Assembly: GCF_019443125.1 (NCBI RefSeq)
Contig: NZ_JAHYXK010000028.1
Location: 1 to 40,728, forward strand
Reading direction: 5' to 3'
Source of the DNA: Pontibacter aydingkolensis
Lineage (GTDB): Bacteria; Bacteroidota; Bacteroidia; Cytophagales; Hymenobacteraceae
DNA: 40,728 nucleotides
Position 1 is the stretch's first letter, and each line of letters starts with the position of its first letter. The position numbers and the translations under genes were made by a program. Below, one piece after another: positions 23,222-32,708 of the stretch. The notes beneath the pieces are model-generated. The model was not told where the DNA came from and searched no databases. It was given only the letters and a program-made list of their open reading frames with translations.

Positions 23222-23926
23222 TTACTTAGGTAAATTGTTTGCAGATATTTTGGTTACAATAAAAGGGGATGCAGCCTGTAGTACATCTGCCGGCATCATA
23301 GCCGGATCAAGGCCCTGGTTATTTGCCGAATCAGAGAAAGTGCCGTTTGTTATCAGGTCACGGATTACAGCAGCATGTCTTGCCTCTACCGAAACAATTT
23401 TACCAGCAAGCGTAAGGAAACCGGCATTCTCAAGGTACTGGCCGGCGCCGTTGTAAGCTGCAACACCCAGGTCTTCAAAAGTGCGGGCGGTAGTAAGTAT
23501 ACTGCTCTTGTCATTAAAGTTGATAGACGAGAAGTTTACTTCCAGATCAGGAATGGCAGCGCTGCCGAGTGCTGCTTTCAGAAAGTCTCTGTGGATGCTT
23601 TCGTGGCCTTTCAGGTCCTGCATGATCTGCTGTTCTGTCTGGCTGAAAACACTTAAGGAGCGGGCTACCACTTCGGTATAAAAGGCAGCTTCCAGTTGCT
23701 CCAGTGCATAGGCATAATTCAGAATACCTGTATCTCCCGAGCCAAGGTCTACGGCTTCAGGGTCTGTCATCCCGTCATCATCATCGTCGCAGGATGTAGT
23801 GAGCAGCAGGGTAGTAGCCAAAGCGGTGGCACCTGCATAGCGCAGAAACATGCGCCGCTGCGGAGCATATAAACCGGATCCTTCCCGAGTATCCAGCTTC
23901 TCTTTTTTCTGTGTTGGTTTTTCCAT
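23222..23926 (-). CDS. Ferritin-like domain lipoprotein (first gene of pair)
   Basis: A 234-residue Ferritin_2 protein. From the ATG at 23926 it has an N-terminal segment with RRMFLRYAGATALATTLLLT followed by SCDDDDDG, a lipoprotein or Tat-like signal with a Cys and an Asp run that would keep it at the inner membrane by the +2 rule. Bundle motifs are LEQLEAAFYTEVV, GHESIHRDFL, TFEDLGVAAY and VEARHAAVIRD. An in-frame upstream extension to 23980 lies outside the signal and is rejected. Its operon partner is a paralogue; tandem copies suggest two related complexes or a heteromer. Confidence 0.9.
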   Translation of the reverse strand: MEKPTQKKEKLDTREGSGLYAPQRRMFLRYAGATALATTLLLTTSCDDDDDGMTDPEAVDLGSGDTGILNYAYALEQLEAAFYTEVVARSLSVFSQTEQQIMQDLKGHESIHRDFLKAALGSAAIPDLEVNFSSINFNDKSSILTTARTFEDLGVAAYNGAGQYLENAGFLTLAGKIVSVEARHAAVIRDLITNGTFSDSANNQGLDPAMMPADVLQAASPFIVTKISANNLPK

Positions 23927-24330
23927 AATTCTGAAATTCATTAACGGTTTAACTTCTGCAGGTTTAAACAGAATACCCACAGTGAAGCAAGACCTACGAA
24001 CCAGCAGTATGAACCGGATTGCACAGGAGTCTTATTTTTGAAAAAATTTATGGATTCAGGGGGCAGATCGGGATTCTTGAACGGTAACTGCAGGCTTAGT
24101 GATCTGGCTGGGAAGGAAGAGGAAAGGTTTACACTACAGAGTAAAAGTATAAAAGAGAACTGATTTCAGGGCACGGGTCTACTTTATGAACTATAAGTAA
24201 CTTACGCTAAATTAGTAACCTGTTTTATAGATGTAAAGGACGAAGTATACAGAAGCCACAGCTAATAGAAAACATCAGTCAGGGGAGATGTACCTGTTTA
24301 GCACCAGGCGAAAGTTTAATAAAGTATAAG
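23927..24330. other. 404-base intergenic region upstream of the ferritin-like operon
   Basis: No gene is seen between the histidine kinase end and the ferritin-like operon start; it must hold the operon's promoter. On the operon strand, a GGTTCATACTGCTGGTTCG segment (near 23993-24012) is a possible factor-specific promoter, but no match to a known ECF consensus can be claimed. Three AAGTATA heptamers lie at about 24147-24330. Confidence 0.45.
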
Positions 24331-26937
24331 TTAGCTTTTAAAGTACACTCTAAAAGTAGAGCCAACACTTGGTTCACTTTCTACTTCAATGCGGCCATCG
24401 GCGTTTTCCACGATCCGTTTAACCATATACAAGCCGATACCTGAGCCTTCCACATGGTCGTGCAGGCGGCTGAACATTGCAAAGAGTTTTTGCCTGCCTG
24501 CCTTATTCATTCCCAGACCATTATCAACTACTTCCAGCACAACATATGCCCCGTCGGGGTAGCAGTTAAGCTTAATGTCTGGCTTGCGCACTGGTGAGCT
24601 ATACTTAATGGCATTAGAAAGGAGGTTATATACAACAGAGCGCAGGTTTTTTTGAGAAAAACGAATGGCAGGGCATTTATCTACGTCGATTGTTAATTTT
24701 GCCCCGGCAGCCTCCAACTGCGGTGACAGGTCCAGCCGTACATCATTGATCACTTCCAGGAGGTCAACCACTACTATTTCATGGTTATTTTCCTTTTGTA
24801 GTTTAATGATTTCCGTAAGGTGCTCAATAGTGCGCTTAAACCTGGCAATAGAATCTTCGATCATACTTTTAACGCGCACCATTTCCCGCGTTGCCAGCGT
24901 TTCTTCGGTTATTGACTCTAGCAGGATGTTTACTAAACCCTCAATGTTGTAGATCGGGGCTTTAAGGTCGTGTGAGGCGGTATAGATAAAGTTATCGAGA
25001 TCTATTTTAGTGCGTATGAGCTGTTTATTTGTAGCTGTTAGTTCCTCATTTGTGGCAGCTAATTTTCTGGTCAGCGTCAGGGCCTCCTTTTCTCTCTCTT
25101 CAACCAACAGGCGGGCCTCCGTTTGTTCGGTTACATCCGTTACCAATGTAAAGAAACCCTCTACAACTCCATCCCTCATATCAGGTACATAGCTGGTTCG
25201 GATGTATTTAACAAAATCCTCGCGGTAAGGCATCTTTGTTTCATAGTTAAGCCGCTCACCAGATAGTGCACGATCAATATAACCTTTAACCGTTTGGTAT
25301 GCCTTTTCTCCCACAACTTCGCGCACCGGCCGACCTAGCAACTCTTCTGACTTTAAAGGGAACCAGGTTTCGTAGGCCTTATTCGCAAAACGGTATTTTT
25401 CTTCTTTATCCAGATATCCGATAAGTACAGGTAAAGAGTCGGTAACAAGTCTTAGTTGTTTTGCACTTGCTTCTACGGCCTTACGGGCCTCTACCTGCTC
25501 AGTAATTTCCAGGGCAAACACTACTACACCATCCACATTGCCATGCTCATCAAAGTGGGCCTGCTGTATATACCTGAAGTATCTTTCTTCTAATAATCCG
25601 GTTTTCGGGTGGATTAACGGGATCAGGAGTTCCTGTTCTTCGTGGGTTTTGCCCGTGTTATATACTTCCCGGAACGTCTTATACACCCGATTATCTTTGA
25701 TCTCTGGCAAGGCTACTAGGATTGGTTTTCCTAAAAGGTCACGGCCAGGAAACAGTTGGGCATAGGCCGGGTTAACCAATTCGTAAACAAAATCTGCGCC
25801 TGACAGAATACAAATAGGAGCGGGAGCCTCCATAAACAGCTGGTGCAGGCGATTACGCTGTGCCTCGGTTTCGCCCTGGGATTGCTGTAGTGCTTTTGTC
25901 CTTTCTATTACCCTTTGTTCGAGCTCCTGGTTTAAGTCTTTGAGTTTGAACTGGGTCTGCTGCAACTCCGCATTCGTATTTTTAAGCTGCAGGTTTAGTT
26001 CTTTCAGGTCATGTTCCCTTTGCTCTACTTTTCGGCGCGCCTCTACCTGCTGGGTTACCTCGTAGGCAAATACCATTATACCTTCTATGTTATCCTCAAT
26101 GTCGCGGATAGCCTGATACGTAAAGTTGTAGAAATTATGGCCCAGGCCACCGGTGTTTTCGTGGTCGAGCTGCACTTTCATCTCGTGGGCATAAAAGCTT
26201 TCGCCGGTGCGGTAAACCTGATCAAGAAGGTCAAATATAGGCTGACCGGCTAGCTCTGGCATGGCTTCGGCAATAGGCATGCCTACTATAGGGCGATTGC
26301 CAACCAAAGTCTGGTAGAGTGGGTTAACCAGCTTGAATTTATGTTGAGGACCTTCAAAAATGCAGATCATAGCCGGTGCCTGCATAAAAATATTGTGCAG
26401 CTTCTTTCGCTCCAGATCGGCTTCAGCGCGTGCGTAGTTCAGTTCTGTTTCTGTCTGGTTCTGTTTCCCAAGTACCTTCCTTAGCTGCTGCTCGTACTTT
26501 TCCACTTGCTTTTTAGAAAGCTCCTGGTCCGTAATGTCGATAACCTTATGTATGATGTATTCGATTGTACCTTCATTATTTAGTACAGGTGTATTGATTG
26601 TCTGCCAGTATTTCTCCTCAAAGCCACCTGTTTCATTCAGGATATCGTAGCGGTGCAGATCTATCTGATGTTGCTTTTTGTTTTCCAGAACCCAGTTAAG
26701 GGAGTAACGCAGATCTATACTTTTGCCGTTTTCTGTAGCGGGTTTATCTGGAAATACATCGAATAAGTATTGCCCTAACAGGCTTTTGCGCTCTTTGTGT
26801 GTAATCTTTAAATAGATGTCGCTGGCTGCAAGTATAACCTGGTCAGGTGACAGAATCAGGTAAAGTTCAGGTAAGGCTTCAAATACGTGGAGTAGTTCCG
26901 GTGGAAGGGAAGCAATTTTTGTCATGTTTTTACTCAT
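24331..26937 (-). CDS. Four-PAS-domain sensor histidine kinase
   Basis: An 868-residue cytosolic kinase with no membrane segment. PAS domains lie at about 15-145, 185-305, 370-490 and 495-615. The second and third share the pattern FMxAPAxICIxxG...LVNPxY...GxPI, which suggests internal duplication. A coiled-coil linker follows, then HisKA with the phospho-His in ASHDLKAPIYNIEG (about 670), and the ATPase boxes NLLSNAIKYSS, VDNGLGM and GSGIGLYMVKRIVE. The ATG at 26937 (MSKNMTK) is preferred to an upstream in-frame TTG at 26958. No response regulator lies beside it, so it is an orphan; PAS domains may sense ligands, redox state or light. Confidence 0.93.
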   Translation of the reverse strand: MSKNMTKIASLPPELLHVFEALPELYLILSPDQVILAASDIYLKITHKERKSLLGQYLFDVFPDKPATENGKSIDLRYSLNWVLENKKQHQIDLHRYDILNETGGFEEKYWQTINTPVLNNEGTIEYIIHKVIDITDQELSKKQVEKYEQQLRKVLGKQNQTETELNYARAEADLERKKLHNIFMQAPAMICIFEGPQHKFKLVNPLYQTLVGNRPIVGMPIAEAMPELAGQPIFDLLDQVYRTGESFYAHEMKVQLDHENTGGLGHNFYNFTYQAIRDIEDNIEGIMVFAYEVTQQVEARRKVEQREHDLKELNLQLKNTNAELQQTQFKLKDLNQELEQRVIERTKALQQSQGETEAQRNRLHQLFMEAPAPICILSGADFVYELVNPAYAQLFPGRDLLGKPILVALPEIKDNRVYKTFREVYNTGKTHEEQELLIPLIHPKTGLLEERYFRYIQQAHFDEHGNVDGVVVFALEITEQVEARKAVEASAKQLRLVTDSLPVLIGYLDKEEKYRFANKAYETWFPLKSEELLGRPVREVVGEKAYQTVKGYIDRALSGERLNYETKMPYREDFVKYIRTSYVPDMRDGVVEGFFTLVTDVTEQTEARLLVEEREKEALTLTRKLAATNEELTATNKQLIRTKIDLDNFIYTASHDLKAPIYNIEGLVNILLESITEETLATREMVRVKSMIEDSIARFKRTIEHLTEIIKLQKENNHEIVVVDLLEVINDVRLDLSPQLEAAGAKLTIDVDKCPAIRFSQKNLRSVVYNLLSNAIKYSSPVRKPDIKLNCYPDGAYVVLEVVDNGLGMNKAGRQKLFAMFSRLHDHVEGSGIGLYMVKRIVENADGRIEVESEPSVGSTFRVYFKS

Positions 26938-27232
26938 TTGTGCAGGTGGCCTTACCAATACTTTAAAAATCTGGATTTAATATAAAAGACTGGCAGATAC
27001 CATGTGCAGAAAAAACTTTTATAAAGTATGCCTGTAAAAATAGTTCAACCCCCACCTATCATTTAGTCAATAGCAATTATTTTACTGATAACTCCAACAT
27101 CAAAAGCGTGCATATGTTCAGGGCAGAATCTTTGTTATACTTTTAAGAGACTATCAGCATATGACATAATTTTGGAGCCAGTATTTTAAGGATTGTACTT
27201 TAGCATTACCGGGAGAGCATTAGAAATACCTG

Positions 27233-28018
27233 CTAATCGTTTTTCAGTAGCAGCATACTGTTTTGGTTAACTTTAATGATTCCGCGCTTTGGCCTGTCGA
27301 GATCTATAACAATGAATACCACAAGGCATATCAGAAAGGTCATCATCATAGCAGGTGTAGTTGTCCTTTTTTTGCCCAGTCCGCTGGCATAGCCTATTAA
27401 AGCTCCAGACATAATGAACACCACAAACAACAGCATCAGGATCACTTCGGGTACATGCAATTGCAGCAGCGCATTGTATTCGCCGTGGGCATCAATCATA
27501 TTATTCAGCGCACTGATAAAGTAGCCAGTTGTTACAGCCCTCGGATCAACCCGTGCAGCCTGAATTGCAGTTACCCATATTTCATGTTGTTTACTTTTTG
27601 TGGCATTATCCAGGCGCTGCTGGTCGGTTACCATGGCATAGTCTGTATTGCTTACTTCCAGGCGCAGGTTTATATAATGCTGCAGTTGCTGGTGTGCAAT
27701 AGTGTCGTAAGGTTCGGGTAGTAACTGTGTTCTTAATAATGCAGTGCCTATTGCATTTGCCTCATGTATAACGGCCTGGCTACGGTTATTATAGCGTTGC
27801 AGCGCCATATTAAAGGTAAAGCCTAGTATAAGGGCAAGTAAGCCGAGTGTACCTGCCTGTATGGTGTTGGTATGAGATTTTACATCTGAATCTGTTTTAC
27901 TCTGGTAGTGGTGTCCGAACCTGTAACCCAACTCATTAGCTATCAGGATCAGGCCAAACAGAATAGTTACAATCAGAACACTGTTCAGGTTATACATGAT
28001 CTCTTTTGATGCCTCCAT
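27233..28018 (-). CDS. Bestrophin-like (DUF4239) membrane protein
   Basis: A 261-residue protein with about four membrane spans: LNSVLIVTILFGLILIAN near the N-terminus, TLGLLALILGFTFNMALQ, VILMLLFVVFIMSGALIG and MTFLICLVVFIVIDLDRP. Between spans 2 and 3 is a soluble helical region containing NRSQAVIHEANAIGTALLRT, the conserved segment of bestrophin-like/DUF4239 proteins. Function is unknown; a channel has been suggested from fold only. An ATG at 28018 is chosen; a GTG at 28084 or an ATG at 27997 is also possible. Confidence 0.78.
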   Translation of the reverse strand: MEASKEIMYNLNSVLIVTILFGLILIANELGYRFGHHYQSKTDSDVKSHTNTIQAGTLGLLALILGFTFNMALQRYNNRSQAVIHEANAIGTALLRTQLLPEPYDTIAHQQLQHYINLRLEVSNTDYAMVTDQQRLDNATKSKQHEIWVTAIQAARVDPRAVTTGYFISALNNMIDAHGEYNALLQLHVPEVILMLLFVVFIMSGALIGYASGLGKKRTTTPAMMMTFLICLVVFIVIDLDRPKRGIIKVNQNSMLLLKND

Positions 28019-28236
28019 TTTACATCCAATTAGTAAAATGTAAATACACGCAGCCATAAGTTTATGGCTAAGGTGTATACGCACACTTTATACAAACGTG
28101 CAAGGAAGTATAGAAATCATAAACACTCAAAGTATAGCAAGGTAGTAGTAAGACTAATCGATGCATGTTATGGATTCACTAAAAGCCGGTTATGCCTAAA
28201 TGTCTGAAGTATAGCTTGTGCCAGCAGCGTTGTTTT

Positions 28237-29046
28237 CTAAAAAGGTTGCCAGCCGGCCTCGGTGTGATTGTACAGAGCTGTAGCAAACGAACTGCGTGGG
28301 TTAATGTCAAGGTAGGGGTATGTGACTTTAGAGAGGTAAAGGCCCTGCGGGTGGGCAGGTGTAAGATGCCTGGGTAGACTTGTTCCTGCCAGGTAACTTT
28401 CAAACTCATCTATACTTAGTTTACCGGTTCCAATCCGGAGCAGTTTACCAACAATGATCCTGATCATCCTGCTCAGGTACCTGTTGGCAGATATCCGAAA
28501 TCGTAGCCTGCTGCCATTGGCATTGATAAACCAGTCGGCTGACGTGATGTTACAGATGGTACTTGTATGGTCTGCCGGGGTAATGCACAGTGCTCTGTAG
28601 TCGTGGTAATGAGGGAGCAGGGCAGTAGCCACCTTCATATTATCGAGGTTAAGGTTGTCAAGCAAGTACAGGGAGCTCACGTTACTCAGGAAAGGGTCTT
28701 TGTAAGTATGGATAAAATAATCGTAGCTCCTTTGTATGGCGTCGAACCTGGCATGTGGTAATCCTTCCATCGGGATAATATCGAAAACGGCTATGTCTGG
28801 TGGTAACACTTTGTTTAGCCGGAAAAGCAGGTCAAACTCCCACGGTTCCGCCATATCCAGATGAAAGAAGAATTGACTGGCATGTACACCGGCATCTGTC
28901 CTGCCGCATCCTACAATGTTTACCGGTTTTTTAAGGATGCGTTGCAGAGCATCTTCAATAACCTGTTGTACATTTATGGCATAAGGGTGGCGCTGCCAGC
29001 CTCTGTAATTACTGCCATCGTAGGCTATATGGAAAAAATATCTCAA
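28237..29046 (-). CDS. truA: tRNA pseudouridine(38-40) synthase
   Basis: A 269-residue TruA that isomerises uridines 38-40 in the tRNA anticodon stem. Motifs are the N-terminal YDGSNYRGWQ, the catalytic Asp in GCGRTDAGVHA (about residue 51), and the conserved RLRFRISANRYLSRMIRIIVG near residues 180-200. The start is TTG at 29046 (AGA-TAT-TTT-TTC-CAT follows), supported by alignment of MRYFFHIAYDG with other TruA N-termini. It is monocistronic, 112 bases downstream of the uvrA2 gene. Confidence 0.96.
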   Translation of the reverse strand: MRYFFHIAYDGSNYRGWQRHPYAINVQQVIEDALQRILKKPVNIVGCGRTDAGVHASQFFFHLDMAEPWEFDLLFRLNKVLPPDIAVFDIIPMEGLPHARFDAIQRSYDYFIHTYKDPFLSNVSSLYLLDNLNLDNMKVATALLPHYHDYRALCITPADHTSTICNITSADWFINANGSRLRFRISANRYLSRMIRIIVGKLLRIGTGKLSIDEFESYLAGTSLPRHLTPAHPQGLYLSKVTYPYLDINPRSSFATALYNHTEAGWQPF

Positions 29047-29157
29047 GAATGATGAATCTTTTGGGTGTCGGTAATCTGCTGCAATATAATGAGTTTAAAT
29101 TCGTGTAAAGAATGGCAAGTAGATGGCTGAGGGCATAGTTGGACTTTTGTTAAGGTA

Positions 29158-31701
29158 TTACTTTTTATGAAGCAGCTGCTGTAAAAAAGGGGCCGTTTTA
29201 CTTTTATCAGATTTTGCCACTTCTTCCGGAGTGCCCGCTACAACTATCTTTCCGCCTTCCTCGCCTGCCCCCGGACCTATGTCTATTACCCAGTCGCTGC
29301 CAGCCACGACGCGCATGGTATGCTCAACAACAATCACAGTGTTGCCGGCTTCCACCAGTTTATCGAGCTGTGCCAGTAGTTTTTCAACGTCAGCGGGGTG
29401 AAGGCCGGTGGTTGGCTCGTCGAGTATGTAAAGTGTGTTGCCACGCTGTGCCTTTTGCAGTTCTGTGGCCAGTTTAATACGCTGTGCTTCGCCTCCTGAA
29501 AGCTCCGTAGCCGGCTGGCCGAGGCGCAAGTATCCCAGGCCAACTTCCCGTAAAACAGTAAGCGCCCGGTATACTTGTGGCTCTTCGTCAAAAAACTTCC
29601 AGGCGGCATCTACGGTCATACTTAGCACGTCAGCAATGTTCTTGTCACGGTACGTTACTTCCAGGGTTTTTGCGTTGTAGCGCGCACCGTGGCAAACAGG
29701 GCAGGGAGCGTATACACTAGGCAGAAAGAGCAGCTCCACCATTACAAACCCTTCGCCCAGGCAGTTTTCACAGCGGCCTTTGGCAACGTTAAATGAGAAT
29801 CGTCCGGCATCATACCGGCGTGCCTTTGCCATTGGCGTGTCAGCAAACAGTTTGCGCACATGGTCAAACAACCCTGTATAGGTAGCCATGTTGGAGCGTG
29901 GCGTACGGCCAATTGGTTTCTGGTCTACGCGCACCAGCCGTTTTATACTTTCCATGCCTTCGCGTATATGTCCTGCCGTGTGCAAGGGCGCTGCTCGTTC
30001 CAGTTCTGCTCCTTCCTCTTCCTCAATAGTGATAACGTGGCCCAGGTGTTCGGCTACAAGTTCTACCAGCACCTGGCTCACCAAACTGGACTTTCCCGAT
30101 CCTGATACGCCGGTAACGGTAGTGAAAACACCCAGCGGGAAAGTAGCTTCTATGTCATGCAGGTTGTTGCGTGATACCCCGCTAAGCCTGAGCCATCCGG
30201 CTGGCCTGCGGCGTTTCCGCACAGGAGTTTCAGTCTGACCAAACAGGTACGATGCCGTTTGAGAGGCCTTTACTTTCTGCAGTCCTTCCGGGGGACCACT
30301 GTAAAGTATTTGGCCGCCTTTCTCTCCGGCTTCCGGACCCACATCTACCAGCCAGTCGGCATGCCGGATAACATCCAGATTATGCTCTACGATAAACAAC
30401 GAATTGCCAGCCTTTTTTAAGCCTTCCAGCGCCGATAACAGGGCAAGCGTATCTGATGGGTGCAGGCCTGCAGATGGCTCGTCGAGCACGTACACCACAC
30501 CAAATAGATGGGAGTAGAGTTGTGTGGCAAGTCGTAGGCGCTGCAGCTCACCCGGCGATAATGTTGGCGTACTCCGCTCCAGCGAAAGATAACCTAGTCC
30601 CAGGTCGAGCAGCACTTGTATGCGGGCTACCAGATCTTCTGCGATGCGTTGCGCTACAATGGTTTGTTCCGGATGTTCTGCCTCCTGTTTTTCGTGACCG
30701 GTGGCTGTCCCGTCTGCAAATGGTTTTAGTATGGTGGCCACTGTTTTTAGGGGCAGCCTGGAAAGTTCTGTAATATCATAGCCGGCAAACTTTACGGCCA
30801 GTGATTCAGGGCGCAGTCGCTTGCCCTGGCAATTGGGGCAGTCGGTGCTGAGCATGAACTGCATTACCCGCTTTTTCATGAGAGGGCTGTTCGTGTTGGC
30901 AAACGTATGAAATACGTGTCGCCTGGCGCTGCTGAAGGTTCCCATATAATTCGGTTCTTCCTTTCGTTTAAGGGCACGTTTGGTTTGCTCAGGTGTATAG
31001 CCAGGATAGACAGGTACTCTGGGCTGTTCGTCAGTAAACAGTATCCAGTCGCGGTCTTTTTGGGAGAGTTCACGCCAGGGTTTATCTACATCGTAGCCCA
31101 GCGTTACCAGTATGTCGCGCTGGTTTTGTCCGCCCCAGGCCGTGGGCCAGGCGGCTATTGCTCTTTCCCGAATGGTAAGAGAGTCATCGGGCACCATCGA
31201 TCTTTCGGTAACTTCATAAATACGACCCAGGCCATGACATTGAGGGCAGGCTCCTTCTGCAGTGTTAGGAGAAAATGCTTCGGCATATATAATAGGTTGG
31301 CCCGGAGGATAGTCGCCGGCACGTGAGTACAACATACGCACGAGGTTTGAAAGCGTGGAAACACTGCCTACAGACGAACGTGTGGTTGGTGTTCCGCGCT
31401 GTTGCTGCAGTGCAACGGCCGGTGGAAGCCCCTCAATGGCGTCTACTTCTGGTACTGCCATCTGGTGGAAAAGCCTTCGGGCATACGGCGACACAGACTC
31501 CAGGTAACGGCGCTGCGCCTCTGCGTAAAGCGTACCAAAGGCCAGCGACGACTTGCCTGATCCCGACACCCCAGTAAACACGACCAGGGCATCGCGTGGA
31601 ATAGACAGGTCTATGTTTTTAAGGTTGTGCTCACGTGCTCCACGTACTGTTACATAACCGGAGAACTCTGAAGGTCTGTTTTTAAGTGGTTTTATTGCCA
31701 T
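29158..31701 (-). CDS. uvrA2: Class II UvrA-like ABC ATPase (UvrA2)
   Basis: An 847-residue UvrA homologue with two ABC modules: Walker A motifs GVSGSGKSS near the start and again in the C-terminal half, with LSPGELQRLRL and LSGGEAQRIKL signatures. Zinc modules CPQC/CPNC and CENC...CPVC are present, and DEPTTGLHPADVEKLL ends the second ABC. Compared with about 940 residues in housekeeping UvrA, the UvrB-interaction segment after the first ATP-binding region is missing (LVRMLYSRAGDYPPG leads directly to FSPNTAEGACPQC). That is the class II form, linked in other bacteria to damage tolerance or drug resistance. No uvrB or transporter gene lies beside it. Confidence 0.92.
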   Translation of the reverse strand: MAIKPLKNRPSEFSGYVTVRGAREHNLKNIDLSIPRDALVVFTGVSGSGKSSLAFGTLYAEAQRRYLESVSPYARRLFHQMAVPEVDAIEGLPPAVALQQQRGTPTTRSSVGSVSTLSNLVRMLYSRAGDYPPGQPIIYAEAFSPNTAEGACPQCHGLGRIYEVTERSMVPDDSLTIRERAIAAWPTAWGGQNQRDILVTLGYDVDKPWRELSQKDRDWILFTDEQPRVPVYPGYTPEQTKRALKRKEEPNYMGTFSSARRHVFHTFANTNSPLMKKRVMQFMLSTDCPNCQGKRLRPESLAVKFAGYDITELSRLPLKTVATILKPFADGTATGHEKQEAEHPEQTIVAQRIAEDLVARIQVLLDLGLGYLSLERSTPTLSPGELQRLRLATQLYSHLFGVVYVLDEPSAGLHPSDTLALLSALEGLKKAGNSLFIVEHNLDVIRHADWLVDVGPEAGEKGGQILYSGPPEGLQKVKASQTASYLFGQTETPVRKRRRPAGWLRLSGVSRNNLHDIEATFPLGVFTTVTGVSGSGKSSLVSQVLVELVAEHLGHVITIEEEEGAELERAAPLHTAGHIREGMESIKRLVRVDQKPIGRTPRSNMATYTGLFDHVRKLFADTPMAKARRYDAGRFSFNVAKGRCENCLGEGFVMVELLFLPSVYAPCPVCHGARYNAKTLEVTYRDKNIADVLSMTVDAAWKFFDEEPQVYRALTVLREVGLGYLRLGQPATELSGGEAQRIKLATELQKAQRGNTLYILDEPTTGLHPADVEKLLAQLDKLVEAGNTVIVVEHTMRVVAGSDWVIDIGPGAGEEGGKIVVAGTPEEVAKSDKSKTAPFLQQLLHKK

Positions 31702-31887
31702 GCACTAAAGTAATTAAATGCTGCGGCTGGTATCCAAACAGCCGCGTAAACGTTAGAACATCTTTTACTGCAACAAGCTATAATGTGTTTTAGCTGAACT
31801 GCCTTCAACAGAGCCTGGTACGTACAATGGAAAAGTAGGAGAGTCTGAGCCGGGACGGGCCACAAGAACCGATAAGTATACTGCACA

Positions 31888-32436
31888 ATGAGATATACTT
31901 TACTATTAATGCTATTTCTTTGCTCCTGCGCCACACAACGTCAGGCAGAGAAATTCTTTGATAAAAACACGGACAAGCTGGCGGATTACATTGACAGGAA
32001 TTTGGGTTACACCCGCGACTATGGGAGTTTGTATGCCGTCAGGCATTTCCCTCCAACGTTTTATCCGCCAGCCATCAGACCAACCGTGCAGTTTGTGCCG
32101 GGCAGGCTTCATTTGGTGCCAATGATCGAAAGAATTCCCGCATCTTTACCGTTTCCAGCCTACACCAAATGCCCCGAATGCCAGCCTGCTATTGTTACCC
32201 AGACTGTATACGTGGAAGACACTGTTCGGCTGGATGCTATCCGCATGGAACTTAACAAGGAGCGCCAGGCCCATGGATCTGTAAAAGAGCAGCTAAAGCA
32301 AACAGAAGCCGAGCGTGATTACTGGCAGGAAATGAACCGGAAAAAGTTCTGGACCCTGATCTTGATGGCGGTGTTTGCGGCGCTCTATATAATTTTTAAA
32401 GTGTTGGCAGCACGGGTGCGGGAAACAGAAGTATAA
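31888..32436 (+). CDS. Lipoprotein with C-terminal membrane segment, spanin-like topology
   Basis: A 182-residue protein. The start MRYTLLLMLFLCSCATQR is a lipoprotein signal with lipobox Cys at residue 14. A Cys-x2-Cys (KCPECQP) sits near residue 94, then a charged coiled-coil of about 45 residues (MELNKERQAHGSVKEQLKQT and following), and a C-terminal transmembrane helix (TLILMAVFAALYIIFKVLAA). An outer-membrane lipid anchor plus an inner-membrane helix is the topology of phage u-spanins, but no phage genes are adjacent, so a host tether between envelope layers is equally possible. Divergent from uvrA2. Confidence 0.7.
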   Translation: MRYTLLLMLFLCSCATQRQAEKFFDKNTDKLADYIDRNLGYTRDYGSLYAVRHFPPTFYPPAIRPTVQFVPGRLHLVPMIERIPASLPFPAYTKCPECQPAIVTQTVYVEDTVRLDAIRMELNKERQAHGSVKEQLKQTEAERDYWQEMNRKKFWTLILMAVFAALYIIFKVLAARVRETEV

Positions 32437-32708
32437 ACCATACCTGTTTGCCTGGCTTATACTTTTATACTTAGGGATGCTATACCCAACCTATCTTTAA
32501 GTAAAATTTCTGTTTTACTTGATATCTACAACATAAAGTTCTGGCAGAACGCAGCAATTTAGCATGGTAATTTCTGGTAAAGACCAAAGTATAAAAGTAG
32601 TTGTTTAGTAGTTCCGGTGCAGAACAGGGTAATCGGCTTAACTTAAACCGCAACGCTTAAGTGTCGTTTATAAAAGGGAGTAATTTTTAACTAACCTAAA
32701 GTATAACT
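32437..32708. promoter_or_regulatory. Intergenic region rich in the AAGTATA heptamer
   Basis: A 272-base gap before the split disordered-protein gene. It contains about four AAGTATA/TATACTT heptamers (about 32458, 32466, 32588, 32702), the last ending 2 bases before the ATG at 32709. No TAnnTTTG box of full match was found. Confidence 0.4.
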
